The notes below the pieces were generated by a model. The model saw only the letters and a list, made by a program, of their open reading frames with translations, was not told the DNA's origin and did not search any database. A program made the position numbers and the translations under genes. A stretch of 40,815 bases of DNA from IMG/VR virus record IMGVR_UViG_3300015368_000101, positions 1 to 40,815 of that record; one strand, given 5' to 3'. The stretch is from a virus. Positions 6,431 to 14,768 of the stretch are shown here, piece by piece (position 1 is the first letter of the stretch; the number at the start of each line of letters is the position of its first letter).

Positions 6431-9009
6431 TGGCAATTATAAGGTATACTAAAGACGCTACCATAAGGTATGCATATTTAAACATCTTCCCTGATCAGTT
6501 CAAGACTGATAAGGAGAAGCAAGATGAGAGTTGGGTTAAGAATACAATGGACTACTTTGCAAATAGAGCTTATGCTGAATATGTAAAGAATAGAGATACA
6601 TTTGTTAAAAACTATGATTTGGTAAAAGGTATTCTACGTATGGAAGACTTTTATCAAGAGCCACAGGTTAGAAGCTTCACTGATGTTCTTACATCAGATT
6701 TACAGCTTCCAGCATATGTAAAGATGTATTCAATCATCACTACACCATTAAATGAGTTAGTTGGAGAGATTAGTAAAAGACCAGATTCTTTCAGAGTGAA
6801 AGCATTTGATTCTGATAGTCAATCAGAAGAGCTAGAATTCAAAACAAAAATTCTTCAGGATTATGTTATTGGTCAAGCTAGAGAAAAGATTCAACAAGAT
6901 GCTGCATTAAAAGGAGAAGAACTTAGTGATGAAGATATTCAAAAGATGACATTAAATGAGGTGAAGGATGAACTTGATTCTTACACATCTGTAGCTGAGA
7001 AATGGGCTAATCATATACTTACATCTCAGAAAGCTGAGTTTGTAATGAAGGAGAAATCAGAAGATGCATTCAGAGATTTATTAATATCTTCTAGAGAGTT
7101 TTATCATATCTATGAGGACAACTCTAAACTAGGATTTAATGTAGAGGTAGCCAATCCTAAAAACACTTGGTTCTTAACTACTCCAGATAGAAAATGGATT
7201 TCAGATCCTACAGGTAGAGCACAAGGAGCATATGCTGCTGGTATTGTACAAGTTATGGAGCTATCTGAAATCATTGAAACATTTCCTGACTTAACTAAAG
7301 ATGAGATAGATCACCTAAGAAGTTCACTACAAGATTATGGATTGATTAATGTACGTGAATCTAATTTAGGTAACCCTAATGCTACACCAGGTATTGACTC
7401 TGTACAATATGATACATATGATCCATTAGTTCTACAAACTAGAATGATCATTGAATCTGAAATGAAAGAGAACAATGATGGATTACAAGACTTTTTAGGG
7501 TTAACGTCAAACGTTAGTAGTTTTGGTTATAAGTATGTAACTGTAAGAGCTTATTGGATTTCTAAGAAGAAGATAGGTAAACTTATCTATACAGATGAAA
7601 TGGGTAATGAGCAATCATTACTTGTAGATGAAGATTACAAATCAGGAACTATCCCTACACAAGTATCATTAGAATGGGGATGGATTAACCAATGGTACCA
7701 AGGAGTTAAGATTGGTCCAGACATCTACAATATTAAACCATACAAATTATTAGATTATTGTCCTATTATAGGATTGATTCATGAGGTGAAGAATACAGAA
7801 GCTAAGAGCTTGGTAGATCTTATGAAACCTTTCCAAGTATTATATAATGTATGTATGAACCAGCTTTATAAACTTCTTGAGAAAGAGGTAGGTAAGGTTC
7901 AGCTTATGTCTATTAGACACATTCCTATTCCTAAGGATGGTGATGCTCAAGATGCATTAGACATTTGGGAAATGGAAGCTCGTAATAGAGGAGTTGTATT
8001 TATAGATGATAGTCCTGAGAATTTGAAGAGTCCTTCTAGTTTCAATCAGTTCAGAGATATTGATATGACACGTACTCAGGAGATTCAATCTCGTTATACA
8101 CTTGCTATGCAATTAAAGAATGAGTGTTGGGAATTAATTGGTATGTCTAAGCAAAGACTTGGTTCTGTATCAGCTAGTGAATCAGCCACAGGAACCAATA
8201 CAGCTATTCAACAAAGTTATTCTCAAACAGAACCTTTATTTGTAGCTCATGAATATATATTAGGTCAGCTTTATCAAGCTATTATTGATGCTGCTCAATA
8301 TGTAGAAAGTTCTAAACCACAATCTACAATTTCTTATGTTACATCTAGAGGAGACTCTGCTTTTGTTTCTGTGAATGGTAATGACTTGAAATTCAGAGAC
8401 TTAAAAGTATTCTTAACTAACAGACCAGAAGATAAGAAGATGTTTGAAGAAATTAGAGGATTATCTCAAGCTGTTATTCAGAATGGTGGAAGCTTATATG
8501 ATATCATTGAGTTATACAGCACTAACTCTGTTCGTCAGATGAAGAAAGTATTTAAAGATCTTAAAGAGAAGCAAGATACTATTCAACAACAACAAATGCA
8601 ACAGAAGCAACAAGAGATTGATCAACAAAGATATGCTACTGATGCTCAAATCCAAGAAGCTCAAAGACAACAACAAGAGCAAATGGCTAATGATAACTAT
8701 CAAAAAGAATTGGATAGAATTAGTAAACAAGAGATTGCTACTATTCAAGCTGAGGGTAGAGAGAAGGTGCCATTAGATGTAAATCAAAATGGTGTTCCTG
8801 ATATATTAGAAACTAACAGGTTAGCAAATGAACAAACAAAAGCTTCTAATGATTATAGAACTAAGATGATAGATATTCAAAGTAAGAATAATATAGCCAT
8901 GGAAAAGCTTAAGGTTGAAAGAGAGAAATTAGATAATGAAAGAAAGAATCACAAAGACGATATAGAAATAGCTAAAATTAATGCTAAAGGTAGAAGTAAA
9001 ACTAAATAG
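6430..9009 (+). CDS. Portal protein
   Basis: The protein has 859 residues and directly follows terminase, the classic position for the portal. The body is a mixed alpha/beta structure with the long helices expected for a dodecameric ring at the capsid vertex. From about residue 718 the chain becomes glutamine-rich (IQQQQMQQKQQEIDQQ), then long and highly charged, as a coiled coil or barrel running into the capsid. Within it, residues 783-791 (DVNQNGVPD) match the calcium-binding loop pattern D-x-N-x-N-G-x-x-D seen in thrombospondin type 3 or dockerin repeats. The gene ends in TAG, showing that amber is a normal stop in this phage. Confidence 0.88.
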   Translation: MAIIRYTKDATIRYAYLNIFPDQFKTDKEKQDESWVKNTMDYFANRAYAEYVKNRDTFVKNYDLVKGILRMEDFYQEPQVRSFTDVLTSDLQLPAYVKMYSIITTPLNELVGEISKRPDSFRVKAFDSDSQSEELEFKTKILQDYVIGQAREKIQQDAALKGEELSDEDIQKMTLNEVKDELDSYTSVAEKWANHILTSQKAEFVMKEKSEDAFRDLLISSREFYHIYEDNSKLGFNVEVANPKNTWFLTTPDRKWISDPTGRAQGAYAAGIVQVMELSEIIETFPDLTKDEIDHLRSSLQDYGLINVRESNLGNPNATPGIDSVQYDTYDPLVLQTRMIIESEMKENNDGLQDFLGLTSNVSSFGYKYVTVRAYWISKKKIGKLIYTDEMGNEQSLLVDEDYKSGTIPTQVSLEWGWINQWYQGVKIGPDIYNIKPYKLLDYCPIIGLIHEVKNTEAKSLVDLMKPFQVLYNVCMNQLYKLLEKEVGKVQLMSIRHIPIPKDGDAQDALDIWEMEARNRGVVFIDDSPENLKSPSSFNQFRDIDMTRTQEIQSRYTLAMQLKNECWELIGMSKQRLGSVSASESATGTNTAIQQSYSQTEPLFVAHEYILGQLYQAIIDAAQYVESSKPQSTISYVTSRGDSAFVSVNGNDLKFRDLKVFLTNRPEDKKMFEEIRGLSQAVIQNGGSLYDIIELYSTNSVRQMKKVFKDLKEKQDTIQQQQMQQKQQEIDQQRYATDAQIQEAQRQQQEQMANDNYQKELDRISKQEIATIQAEGREKVPLDVNQNGVPDILETNRLANEQTKASNDYRTKMIDIQSKNNIAMEKLKVEREKLDNERKNHKDDIEIAKINAKGRSKTK

Positions 9010-9011
9010 TT

Positions 9012-9542
9012 ATGTTTGATAAACTGGTTGAACTATTAACCAATTGGTGGATGGAAATAAAGCCAATAGTTATAATCAGAGCTTATGAAGAAGCTGTATT
9101 ACTTAGGTTTGGTATCTTTAAAAGGGTACTCAAACCTGGGTTACACTTTAAAATACCTATGTTTGATGAGGTGATAGATCAGCATGTTGTTGTTACAACA
9201 TTGAGTTTATCAGCTCAGTCATTATACACAAAGGATAAGCAGAATATAGTGGCAAAGGGATTAGTGAAATATAAGATAGCAGATGTTAAAATATTCCTTC
9301 TTGAGGTGTTTGATGCCCAAGATGCTATATCAGATATGTCTCAAAGTATTATAAAAAATGTTATTATGTCTATGACATTAGATGAATGTACAGATGTGGA
9401 ACTTGATAATGCTTTAACTAAAAAAGTAAGGGTGGAAGCTAGGAAGTGGGGAGTTGAGGTTCAACAAGTTACCCTTACAGATCTTGCTCCAATTAGAAGT
9501 TATAGGCTCATAAATGACAACTTTCTTAATAAATTAGATTAG
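9012..9542 (+). CDS. SPFH/Band 7 (stomatin-prohibitin-like) protein
   Basis: The protein has 176 residues. The pattern YEEAVLLRFGIFKRVL followed by KPGLHFKIP (41-49) and FDEVIDQ is the N-terminal signature of stomatin, HflK/HflC and prohibitin proteins. The segment to about residue 165 continues the SPFH fold, with alternating strands and helices and the late EARKWGVEVQQVTLTDL motif. Residues 5-22 are hydrophobic/amphipathic with two tryptophans and could anchor to a membrane. The long C-terminal coiled coil of cellular homologues is missing. It starts two bases after portal and ends in TAG. Cellular SPFH proteins organise membranes and hold proteases such as FtsH; a phage copy could alter host membrane proteolysis, lysis timing or superinfection. 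That role is inference. Confidence 0.85.
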   Translation: MFDKLVELLTNWWMEIKPIVIIRAYEEAVLLRFGIFKRVLKPGLHFKIPMFDEVIDQHVVVTTLSLSAQSLYTKDKQNIVAKGLVKYKIADVKIFLLEVFDAQDAISDMSQSIIKNVIMSMTLDECTDVELDNALTKKVRVEARKWGVEVQQVTLTDLAPIRSYRLINDNFLNKLD

Positions 9543-9661
9543 AGTAAAAAACATTAATGCTATATTATCCTGAATATCAAGCAATATAGTGTTCTATCTC
9601 TTTGCTATTAATTTAACTTAGTATACTTTTACACTTGAAAACCAAATAAATACAACTACAT

Positions 9662-10945
9662 ATGGCTGAGAATTTAGATAACCAATCATTTGGTAACTTT
9701 AGTATTCAAGATACTATGGAAATGGGAATGGGAAACCAAGAGTTGTTAAACGACTTAATGGGTCCAGAAACCTCAACAACTAATCCAGATGATATTCAGG
9801 ACATTAATACTCCTGATAAAACTACAGAACCTGCACCAGCAAAACAAGCTCCTTCTAAAAAGGATGCTCCTGCAGCAGAAACTGATAGTGAAAAGAAAGA
9901 AGAAGCAACTAAATCACTTCAAGATTTCCTTTTAGGAGATGATAAAGAAGATGAAGAGGAAGAAGCAACTTCTGCTCCTACAAAAACTAAAGCTCCTAAA
10001 GCTGAATCAACTACCGAGGAAAACAAGGATAATGAGGAAGAAGGAGATACTCCTGCTGAATCAACTTTTAGTTCTTTATCTAAAGATTTATTCAAATTAG
10101 GTGTCTTTTCAAAAGAAGATGATGAGGATGAAGAACCAATTACAACTCCTGAACAATTCTTAGAGCGTTTCAACTCTGAGAAAAAGAAAGGAGCTATTGA
10201 AGTAGTAAATAACTTCATTGGTCAATACGGAGAAGATTATCAAAATGCATTTGATGCCATATTTGTAAAAGGGGTTAAACCTGCAGACTATTTTGGCACA
10301 TTTAATAAAATACAGTCATTCACTGAGATGGACCTAACTCAAGAGGCGAATCAAATTGCAGTGTTAAAACAAGCTTTAGTTGATCAAGGCTTTGAGCCTG
10401 AGGATGTTACAACTGAAGTTGAAAGACTTAAAAACTACGGAGACCTTGAATCAGTTGCTACAAAGCATCACAAGGTTTTAGTTAAAAGGGAAGCTGCAAA
10501 GCTTCAAGAACTTGAGCAACAAAGGGAAGTACAATTACAACAACAAGCTCAATATAAGCAACAATACACTGCTAATATTCAAAATGTTCTTCAAGATAAA
10601 TTGAAGGCTAAAGAGTTTGATGGTATTCCTTTGAACCCAAAACTTGCTGGTGAACTACAAGATTTCCTGGTTACAGATAGATACAAAACTCCTACAGGAG
10701 AAATGCTTACAGAGTTTGATCGTACTATCCTAGACCTAAAGAGACCTGAGAATCATGAGAAGAAAGTTAAGGTGGGACTTTTACTAAAGATATTAGAAAA
10801 AGATCCTACATTATCTACCATTCAAAAGACAGGTCTTACCAAAAAGTCCAACGAGTTATTTGGTGAGGTGGCTAGACAAGCTCAGAAGAGTGCAATCAAA
10901 TCAGGAAGTAAAACATCAGCAACTTCTAACTCTTGGTTTGTATAA
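9662..10945 (+). CDS. Acidic internal head protein, candidate scaffolding protein
   Basis: The protein has 427 residues. Residues about 40-165 are low-complexity, rich in Glu, Asp, Lys, Pro, Ala and Thr, and predicted disordered. Residues about 165-420 are helical, with a Gln/Glu-rich coiled coil near 275-310 and a basic C-terminus. Position between portal and major capsid protein plus this composition fits a scaffolding or prohead core protein, which guides capsid assembly and leaves or is degraded before packaging. No protease motif is visible. The 119-bp gap before it contains the leader ACTACATATG at 9655-9664 and no good promoter match. Confidence 0.65.
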   Translation: MAENLDNQSFGNFSIQDTMEMGMGNQELLNDLMGPETSTTNPDDIQDINTPDKTTEPAPAKQAPSKKDAPAAETDSEKKEEATKSLQDFLLGDDKEDEEEEATSAPTKTKAPKAESTTEENKDNEEEGDTPAESTFSSLSKDLFKLGVFSKEDDEDEEPITTPEQFLERFNSEKKKGAIEVVNNFIGQYGEDYQNAFDAIFVKGVKPADYFGTFNKIQSFTEMDLTQEANQIAVLKQALVDQGFEPEDVTTEVERLKNYGDLESVATKHHKVLVKREAAKLQELEQQREVQLQQQAQYKQQYTANIQNVLQDKLKAKEFDGIPLNPKLAGELQDFLVTDRYKTPTGEMLTEFDRTILDLKRPENHEKKVKVGLLLKILEKDPTLSTIQKTGLTKKSNELFGEVARQAQKSAIKSGSKTSATSNSWFV

Positions 10946-10982
10946 TACAAATATAAATTAAAAAATTTAAAACAATAAAAAA

Positions 10983-12536
10983 ATGGCAATTCAAACAATT
11001 CCAGGTTTAACTGGTTTTACCTATGCTAGAGTCGCTTCTATGGACAAGCGTGCTGTAGGTAAATTAACAGATTCTAACCACTTGGAAAGCTTTCACTCTA
11101 CTGAGCCAGCAGATTATGATAAGAAAATCATAAGCCTTTACACTCAGAGTTCTCTTTACAGTAATGACTTCTTGGACATGATTAACAAGAGCACTCCTTA
11201 CTATATTGATAATAATAGTGATGCTTGGAAGTGGCAAGTACAAGTTCCGTACAAATTCCCTAAAATCATTGACATCCCTCAAACTACATTAGACTTGGTT
11301 AAGCCAGGTATCGATGGTCAAGAGTTTCAATTGATTATTGACACTAACGAATTCTCTAAGAATGCAATCGTGTCTGTAGGTACTCGTCAGTATGGTCCTC
11401 GTTTCTATGTAACTAAAGATCCTCAACCTTGGAACGTTGGTTACTTATACACTTTCACTTTGGTTACAGACAATCCAGTTGTTGATTTCGTAAGCCCTAT
11501 CTTTTTAAGAATTGGTATCGAATTAGAATTGGTTGATGCTGCTATCGGTGAGTTTGATCAAGATTTATTAGGTCTTCCTCGTTTGGGTGAGCAAATCACA
11601 ATGTTTGAATCTTTAGGTTCTGCATATGGTTATGAGCACAAAATCACTGAGTGGGCTGATGATAAAATGATGAGAGATGCTTCTGGTAAGCCTTTAGATA
11701 TTTTGGTATATGCTCCTCAAAGACGTAACCAATTACCTTTAACTCGTAATGATGTTAAATGGGAACCATTTATTGAGTTCTGGATGCGTAAATCTATGTT
11801 AGAATTAAAAGTTAAGCGTATGATCTGGGCTAAACCAGGTACCGTTAAAACTAATGGTTCTAAGCAAGAATTGAAGAGAACTTCTGCTGGTGTTTACCAC
11901 AGAATGAGAAATAACGGTAACTTAGTTCAGTACAACCGTGGAGAATTCACTGCAAACTTGATTCGTTCTGTGTTTGGTGATTTGTTCTACAGACGTGTGG
12001 ATGTTAAAGATCGTAGAGTTAAAATGTACACTAATGAAGCTGGTTTCGATGTATTCCAACAAGCTTTGAAGAATGATGCATTAAATTCTGGTTTAACTTT
12101 CATGGCTGATTCTGGTAATCGTTACATGCAAGGAGAAGGACAACATATCACTTACAACTTTGCATTTGATGCAATGGTAACTCGTGAGACTGGTCGTGTT
12201 GAACTTATTCACTTGAAAGAATTAGACTTGCCTCAAACTAACTTAGAATTTGGACAAAACAAGAAATCAACTCCAGTATTTATGGTGTTTGATGTATCTC
12301 CAATGTCTGATGGTTCTATGGTTAACAATATCCGTGAGGTAAGAATGAAGGGTGCACCTTCTATGACTTGGGGTTATATTGATGGTACTCGTCACCACTT
12401 AGGCTTTGCTAAGTCTCAAGGTATGAGTTCTGCAAACAAATTCCCTGGTTATGAATTATGGATGAAAGATCGTTGTGATGTATTTATTGAAGATTTGTCT
12501 CGTACAGTCTTGATTGAAGAAATACCACAATTCTAA
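10983..12536 (+). CDS. Major capsid protein
   Basis: The protein has 517 residues, the expected size for a crAss-like HK97-fold capsid protein, and is encoded after portal and scaffold candidate. Its codon use differs sharply from the neighbours: CGT for arginine and C-ending codons such as AAC, TAC and TTC are frequent, where surrounding genes favour AGA and T-ending codons. This points to selection for very high expression. The leader is an A-rich run (ACAATAAAAAAATG) without Shine-Dalgarno. The N-terminus contains GFTYAR (about residues 11-16), which also occurs in the cargo protein at 30633-33119. The protein forms the icosahedral shell. Confidence 0.87.
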   Translation: MAIQTIPGLTGFTYARVASMDKRAVGKLTDSNHLESFHSTEPADYDKKIISLYTQSSLYSNDFLDMINKSTPYYIDNNSDAWKWQVQVPYKFPKIIDIPQTTLDLVKPGIDGQEFQLIIDTNEFSKNAIVSVGTRQYGPRFYVTKDPQPWNVGYLYTFTLVTDNPVVDFVSPIFLRIGIELELVDAAIGEFDQDLLGLPRLGEQITMFESLGSAYGYEHKITEWADDKMMRDASGKPLDILVYAPQRRNQLPLTRNDVKWEPFIEFWMRKSMLELKVKRMIWAKPGTVKTNGSKQELKRTSAGVYHRMRNNGNLVQYNRGEFTANLIRSVFGDLFYRRVDVKDRRVKMYTNEAGFDVFQQALKNDALNSGLTFMADSGNRYMQGEGQHITYNFAFDAMVTRETGRVELIHLKELDLPQTNLEFGQNKKSTPVFMVFDVSPMSDGSMVNNIREVRMKGAPSMTWGYIDGTRHHLGFAKSQGMSSANKFPGYELWMKDRCDVFIEDLSRTVLIEEIPQF

Positions 12537-12543
12537 AAATCTA

Positions 12544-12700
12544 GGGCAAAGGTTAGAACTAATGCTCTACAAATACCGAGAAGAATTGCCCCCCACTCAT
12601 CAAAAGTGGGGGAGTCTTCTCACAATCACAGATGGACATGTACAAGTAAATGCTGTACAGTGTTCCCTTCGATGGGAACCATCTGCAAATAAAACTACAT
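12544..12700 (+). ncRNA. Structured leader RNA between capsid gene and HNH endonuclease
   Basis: The 164-base gap after the capsid gene folds compactly. Helix A: GAGAAGA (12578-12584) with TCTTCTC (12615-12621), enclosing CCCCCACT (12590-12597) with AGTGGGGG (12605-12612) around a 7-base loop. Element B is a three-way junction: CAGATG (12629-12634) with CATCTG (12680-12685), enclosing TGTACA hairpin arms at 12639-12644 and 12654-12659 and GTTCCC (12662-12667) with GGGAAC (12674-12679). GGGCAA (12544-12549) can alternatively pair with TTGCCC (12586-12591), competing with helix A. No T-tract follows, so it is not a simple terminator. Confidence 0.6.
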
Positions 12701-13039
12701 ATGGGTAGGTACAGATCTGTAAATAAAGAAGAATCTATAAAACTCAATAGAAGTAGTTCTAGAGAGGTTTGTAAAAAGAGAAACAGAGAATTTGTAACTG
12801 ATTACTTAAATAATCATCCTTGTGTAGACTGTGGAAACACAGATATAAGAGTTCTAGAATTTGACCACATAAATGATGATAAAGAAGGAAACATATCTCA
12901 TGCAGTAAATAATGCATGGTCTTTAGAAAGACTAACAAGTGAGATAAATAAATGTGAAGTGAGATGTGCAAATTGTCATAGAATTAAAACAATTGAAAGA
13001 AGAAATCAACTTTTTATAAACCAAACAAAAACTACATAA
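12701..13039 (+). CDS. HNH homing endonuclease inserted after the capsid gene
   Basis: The protein has 112 residues from the ATG at 12701. An upstream in-frame ATG at 12650 would lie inside the leader's RNA helices and is rejected. It has a zinc-stabilised HNH (beta-beta-alpha-metal) nuclease core: C41-x2-C44, the LEFDHI motif with D55-H56, and C89-x2-C92 followed by H93. A basic N-terminus could bind DNA. Free-standing enzymes of this type spread by cutting phage genomes that lack them. The sequence AAAACTACAT-ATGGGTA at its start is echoed at 13027-13049 around the next gene's start, suggesting an insertion that copied local start-site DNA. It does not interrupt a conserved gene visibly. 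Confidence 0.88.
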   Translation: MGRYRSVNKEESIKLNRSSSREVCKKRNREFVTDYLNNHPCVDCGNTDIRVLEFDHINDDKEGNISHAVNNAWSLERLTSEINKCEVRCANCHRIKTIERRNQLFINQTKTT

Positions 13040-13042
13040 AAA

Positions 13043-14011
13043 ATGGGTAAGATAGGAAAAATCTCCACTTTAAAGAAGGAGTATAACAATTCTCAGTTAC
13101 AAACTATGCAAGGTGGACTTGCTCTTAAAGGCTTTACAAGAATTCCTGGTACAGGAGTTTTTAAGTATCCTTATAAAGAACTTGATGGACAGTACAGAAC
13201 AGGCTTAGATGCTAGTGCTGCATACATCAGAAGAATACAAGATCCAACTGAAAGAGAGTTAGAAATTGAAAGAGTTACTAATTTACGTAAAAGATTAGAA
13301 GCTGCTTTAGGTGATATTGATTTAGGTCCAAGATCTCAATTTTGGAACTATGGTTTATCAACTTCTTCAGATGACATGTTACATGTGCAAGCTGTTAAAT
13401 TATTAGATGGTGATAACTATTTTGATTTTAGTAATCCATCTCAAGAATTAGCCTTTGCTTGGTTAAGAGTTCATCCAACAATTGCTTCTAGCTATCAAGC
13501 TTGGGAGCGTGGTGAATATCCAGCAGATACACAATTCTATGTAGCAGATGATGAGATTGAAAATGCAGTGATATTTAAGAAGAAGCAATTAATAAATAGA
13601 GCTATTATTAAGTTTGATGCAATGTCTGCAGAGAAGAAACGTAAGGTGGCTAGATTATTAGGATTACCAGTAAGTGAAGATTCTAGAGAAGACATGGTAT
13701 ATAATCAAGTGGATAACCTATTAAAACAAACAGAATTCAAGAATGGTAAACATCAAGGTTTAAATCCTGTACAGGTATTTGGCCAGTTTGCAGACATGAA
13801 GGAAAACTTACTCCATATTAAAGATTTAGTAAAACAAGCTATAACTCACTCTATATATCGTGTAAAACCTAATGGTAAAATTACTGAAGGAGAAAATGAG
13901 ATAGCTAAAGATGAAGAGGATTTAGTGAAGTTCTTAATAGATGAAGATAACCAAGATGCGTTATTAACATTAGAAGGCAAATTGAAAAGCAAAAAATTAG
14001 CATCGATATGA
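13043..14011 (+). CDS. Structural-block protein, function unknown
   Basis: The protein has 322 residues and starts MGKIGKISTLKKEYN behind an A-rich leader. It is mixed alpha/beta with a helical, charged C-terminal half (about 175-322); no signal peptide, membrane segment or cysteine motif. It lies between the capsid gene and a connector-like gene, and its stop overlaps the next start (ATGA at 14008-14011), so both are probably made together. By position it should be a head or neck component or an assembly factor. I recognise the overall crAss-like synteny but not a named family. Confidence 0.7.
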   Translation: MGKIGKISTLKKEYNNSQLQTMQGGLALKGFTRIPGTGVFKYPYKELDGQYRTGLDASAAYIRRIQDPTERELEIERVTNLRKRLEAALGDIDLGPRSQFWNYGLSTSSDDMLHVQAVKLLDGDNYFDFSNPSQELAFAWLRVHPTIASSYQAWERGEYPADTQFYVADDEIENAVIFKKKQLINRAIIKFDAMSAEKKRKVARLLGLPVSEDSREDMVYNQVDNLLKQTEFKNGKHQGLNPVQVFGQFADMKENLLHIKDLVKQAITHSIYRVKPNGKITEGENEIAKDEEDLVKFLIDEDNQDALLTLEGKLKSKKLASI

Positions 14012-14739
14012 TCCCAGTAGATAGTTTATTATATAAAATAGATCAGAAACTAAATAAACTATCAACTAACGAGCATCAACAGATTCAATTAGAAGATAAA
14101 GTTTTAGCTCTGAATGAGGCCCAAATTAAAATGGTCAAGCAAAAGCTTGATGGTCCAGCCACTCCAAGTACACTTGGTTTGGATGCTTTCAGAAAGCGTT
14201 ATGAAGATCTTCAGAAACTGATTGAAAACTATGAAGATCATCCTTTGCCCTTGGTACCAACTAATCCTCAGTTACATCAGTGGACTGCAGATTTAACAGG
14301 AATTACACCAGCATATATGTTCTACATGGACTCATATGTTGTGGCAGATAAAGGTAGATGTGTAGATAGAACTATATGGATTAATAGAGAGTTAGTAAAA
14401 CATGGAGATATTCCTGTTATTATAAACAACACTCACTATAGACCATCATTTGAATATCAGGAGACATTTAGTAACATCAATACAAACCAGATAATGGTTT
14501 ATTCAGATGGTACCTTCACTCCAAAGATATTATATCTATCTTACTTAAGATACCCAAGATATATAGATAAAGTGGGATATGTTCACTTCGATGGAACAGA
14601 TTCTATAACCACAGATTGTGAACTTGCTATGTATCTAGAAGATGAGTTAGTAGATTTAACAGTTGAGAACTTAGCAATGTACACAGAGAATGCTCCAGCT
14701 GTACAAGCTGCTGAAGTTAGAATAAGAACAAACGAGTAA
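14008..14739 (+). CDS. Probable head-tail connector (ring) protein
   Basis: The protein has 243 residues. A helical N-terminus (about 1-75) is followed by a beta-rich central part and a C-terminal segment with YLSYLRYPRYIDKVGY, then DCELAMYLEDELVDLTVENLA as a long acidic helix. A beta sandwich ending in a helix with an aromatic YPRY-type strand recalls neck adaptor proteins that stack below the portal in podoviruses. The gene is translationally coupled to 13043-14011. The assignment is by shape and context. It could equally be a head-completion protein. Confidence 0.55.
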   Translation: MIPVDSLLYKIDQKLNKLSTNEHQQIQLEDKVLALNEAQIKMVKQKLDGPATPSTLGLDAFRKRYEDLQKLIENYEDHPLPLVPTNPQLHQWTADLTGITPAYMFYMDSYVVADKGRCVDRTIWINRELVKHGDIPVIINNTHYRPSFEYQETFSNINTNQIMVYSDGTFTPKILYLSYLRYPRYIDKVGYVHFDGTDSITTDCELAMYLEDELVDLTVENLAMYTENAPAVQAAEVRIRTNE

Positions 14740-14768
14740 TTTTTTTTTCAAAATTTAAATAAAACAAA

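Noticed and set aside
12701-13039. IscB/HEARO-type RNA-guided nuclease
   Set aside because: The protein is 112 residues with only an HNH core; no RuvC or PLMP domain is present.
12537-13042. Group I intron interpretation of the HNH locus
   Set aside because: No gene is visibly split: the capsid frame ends normally before it and the next gene starts after it. I could not identify the conserved group I core. Kept only as one possible origin of the RNA.
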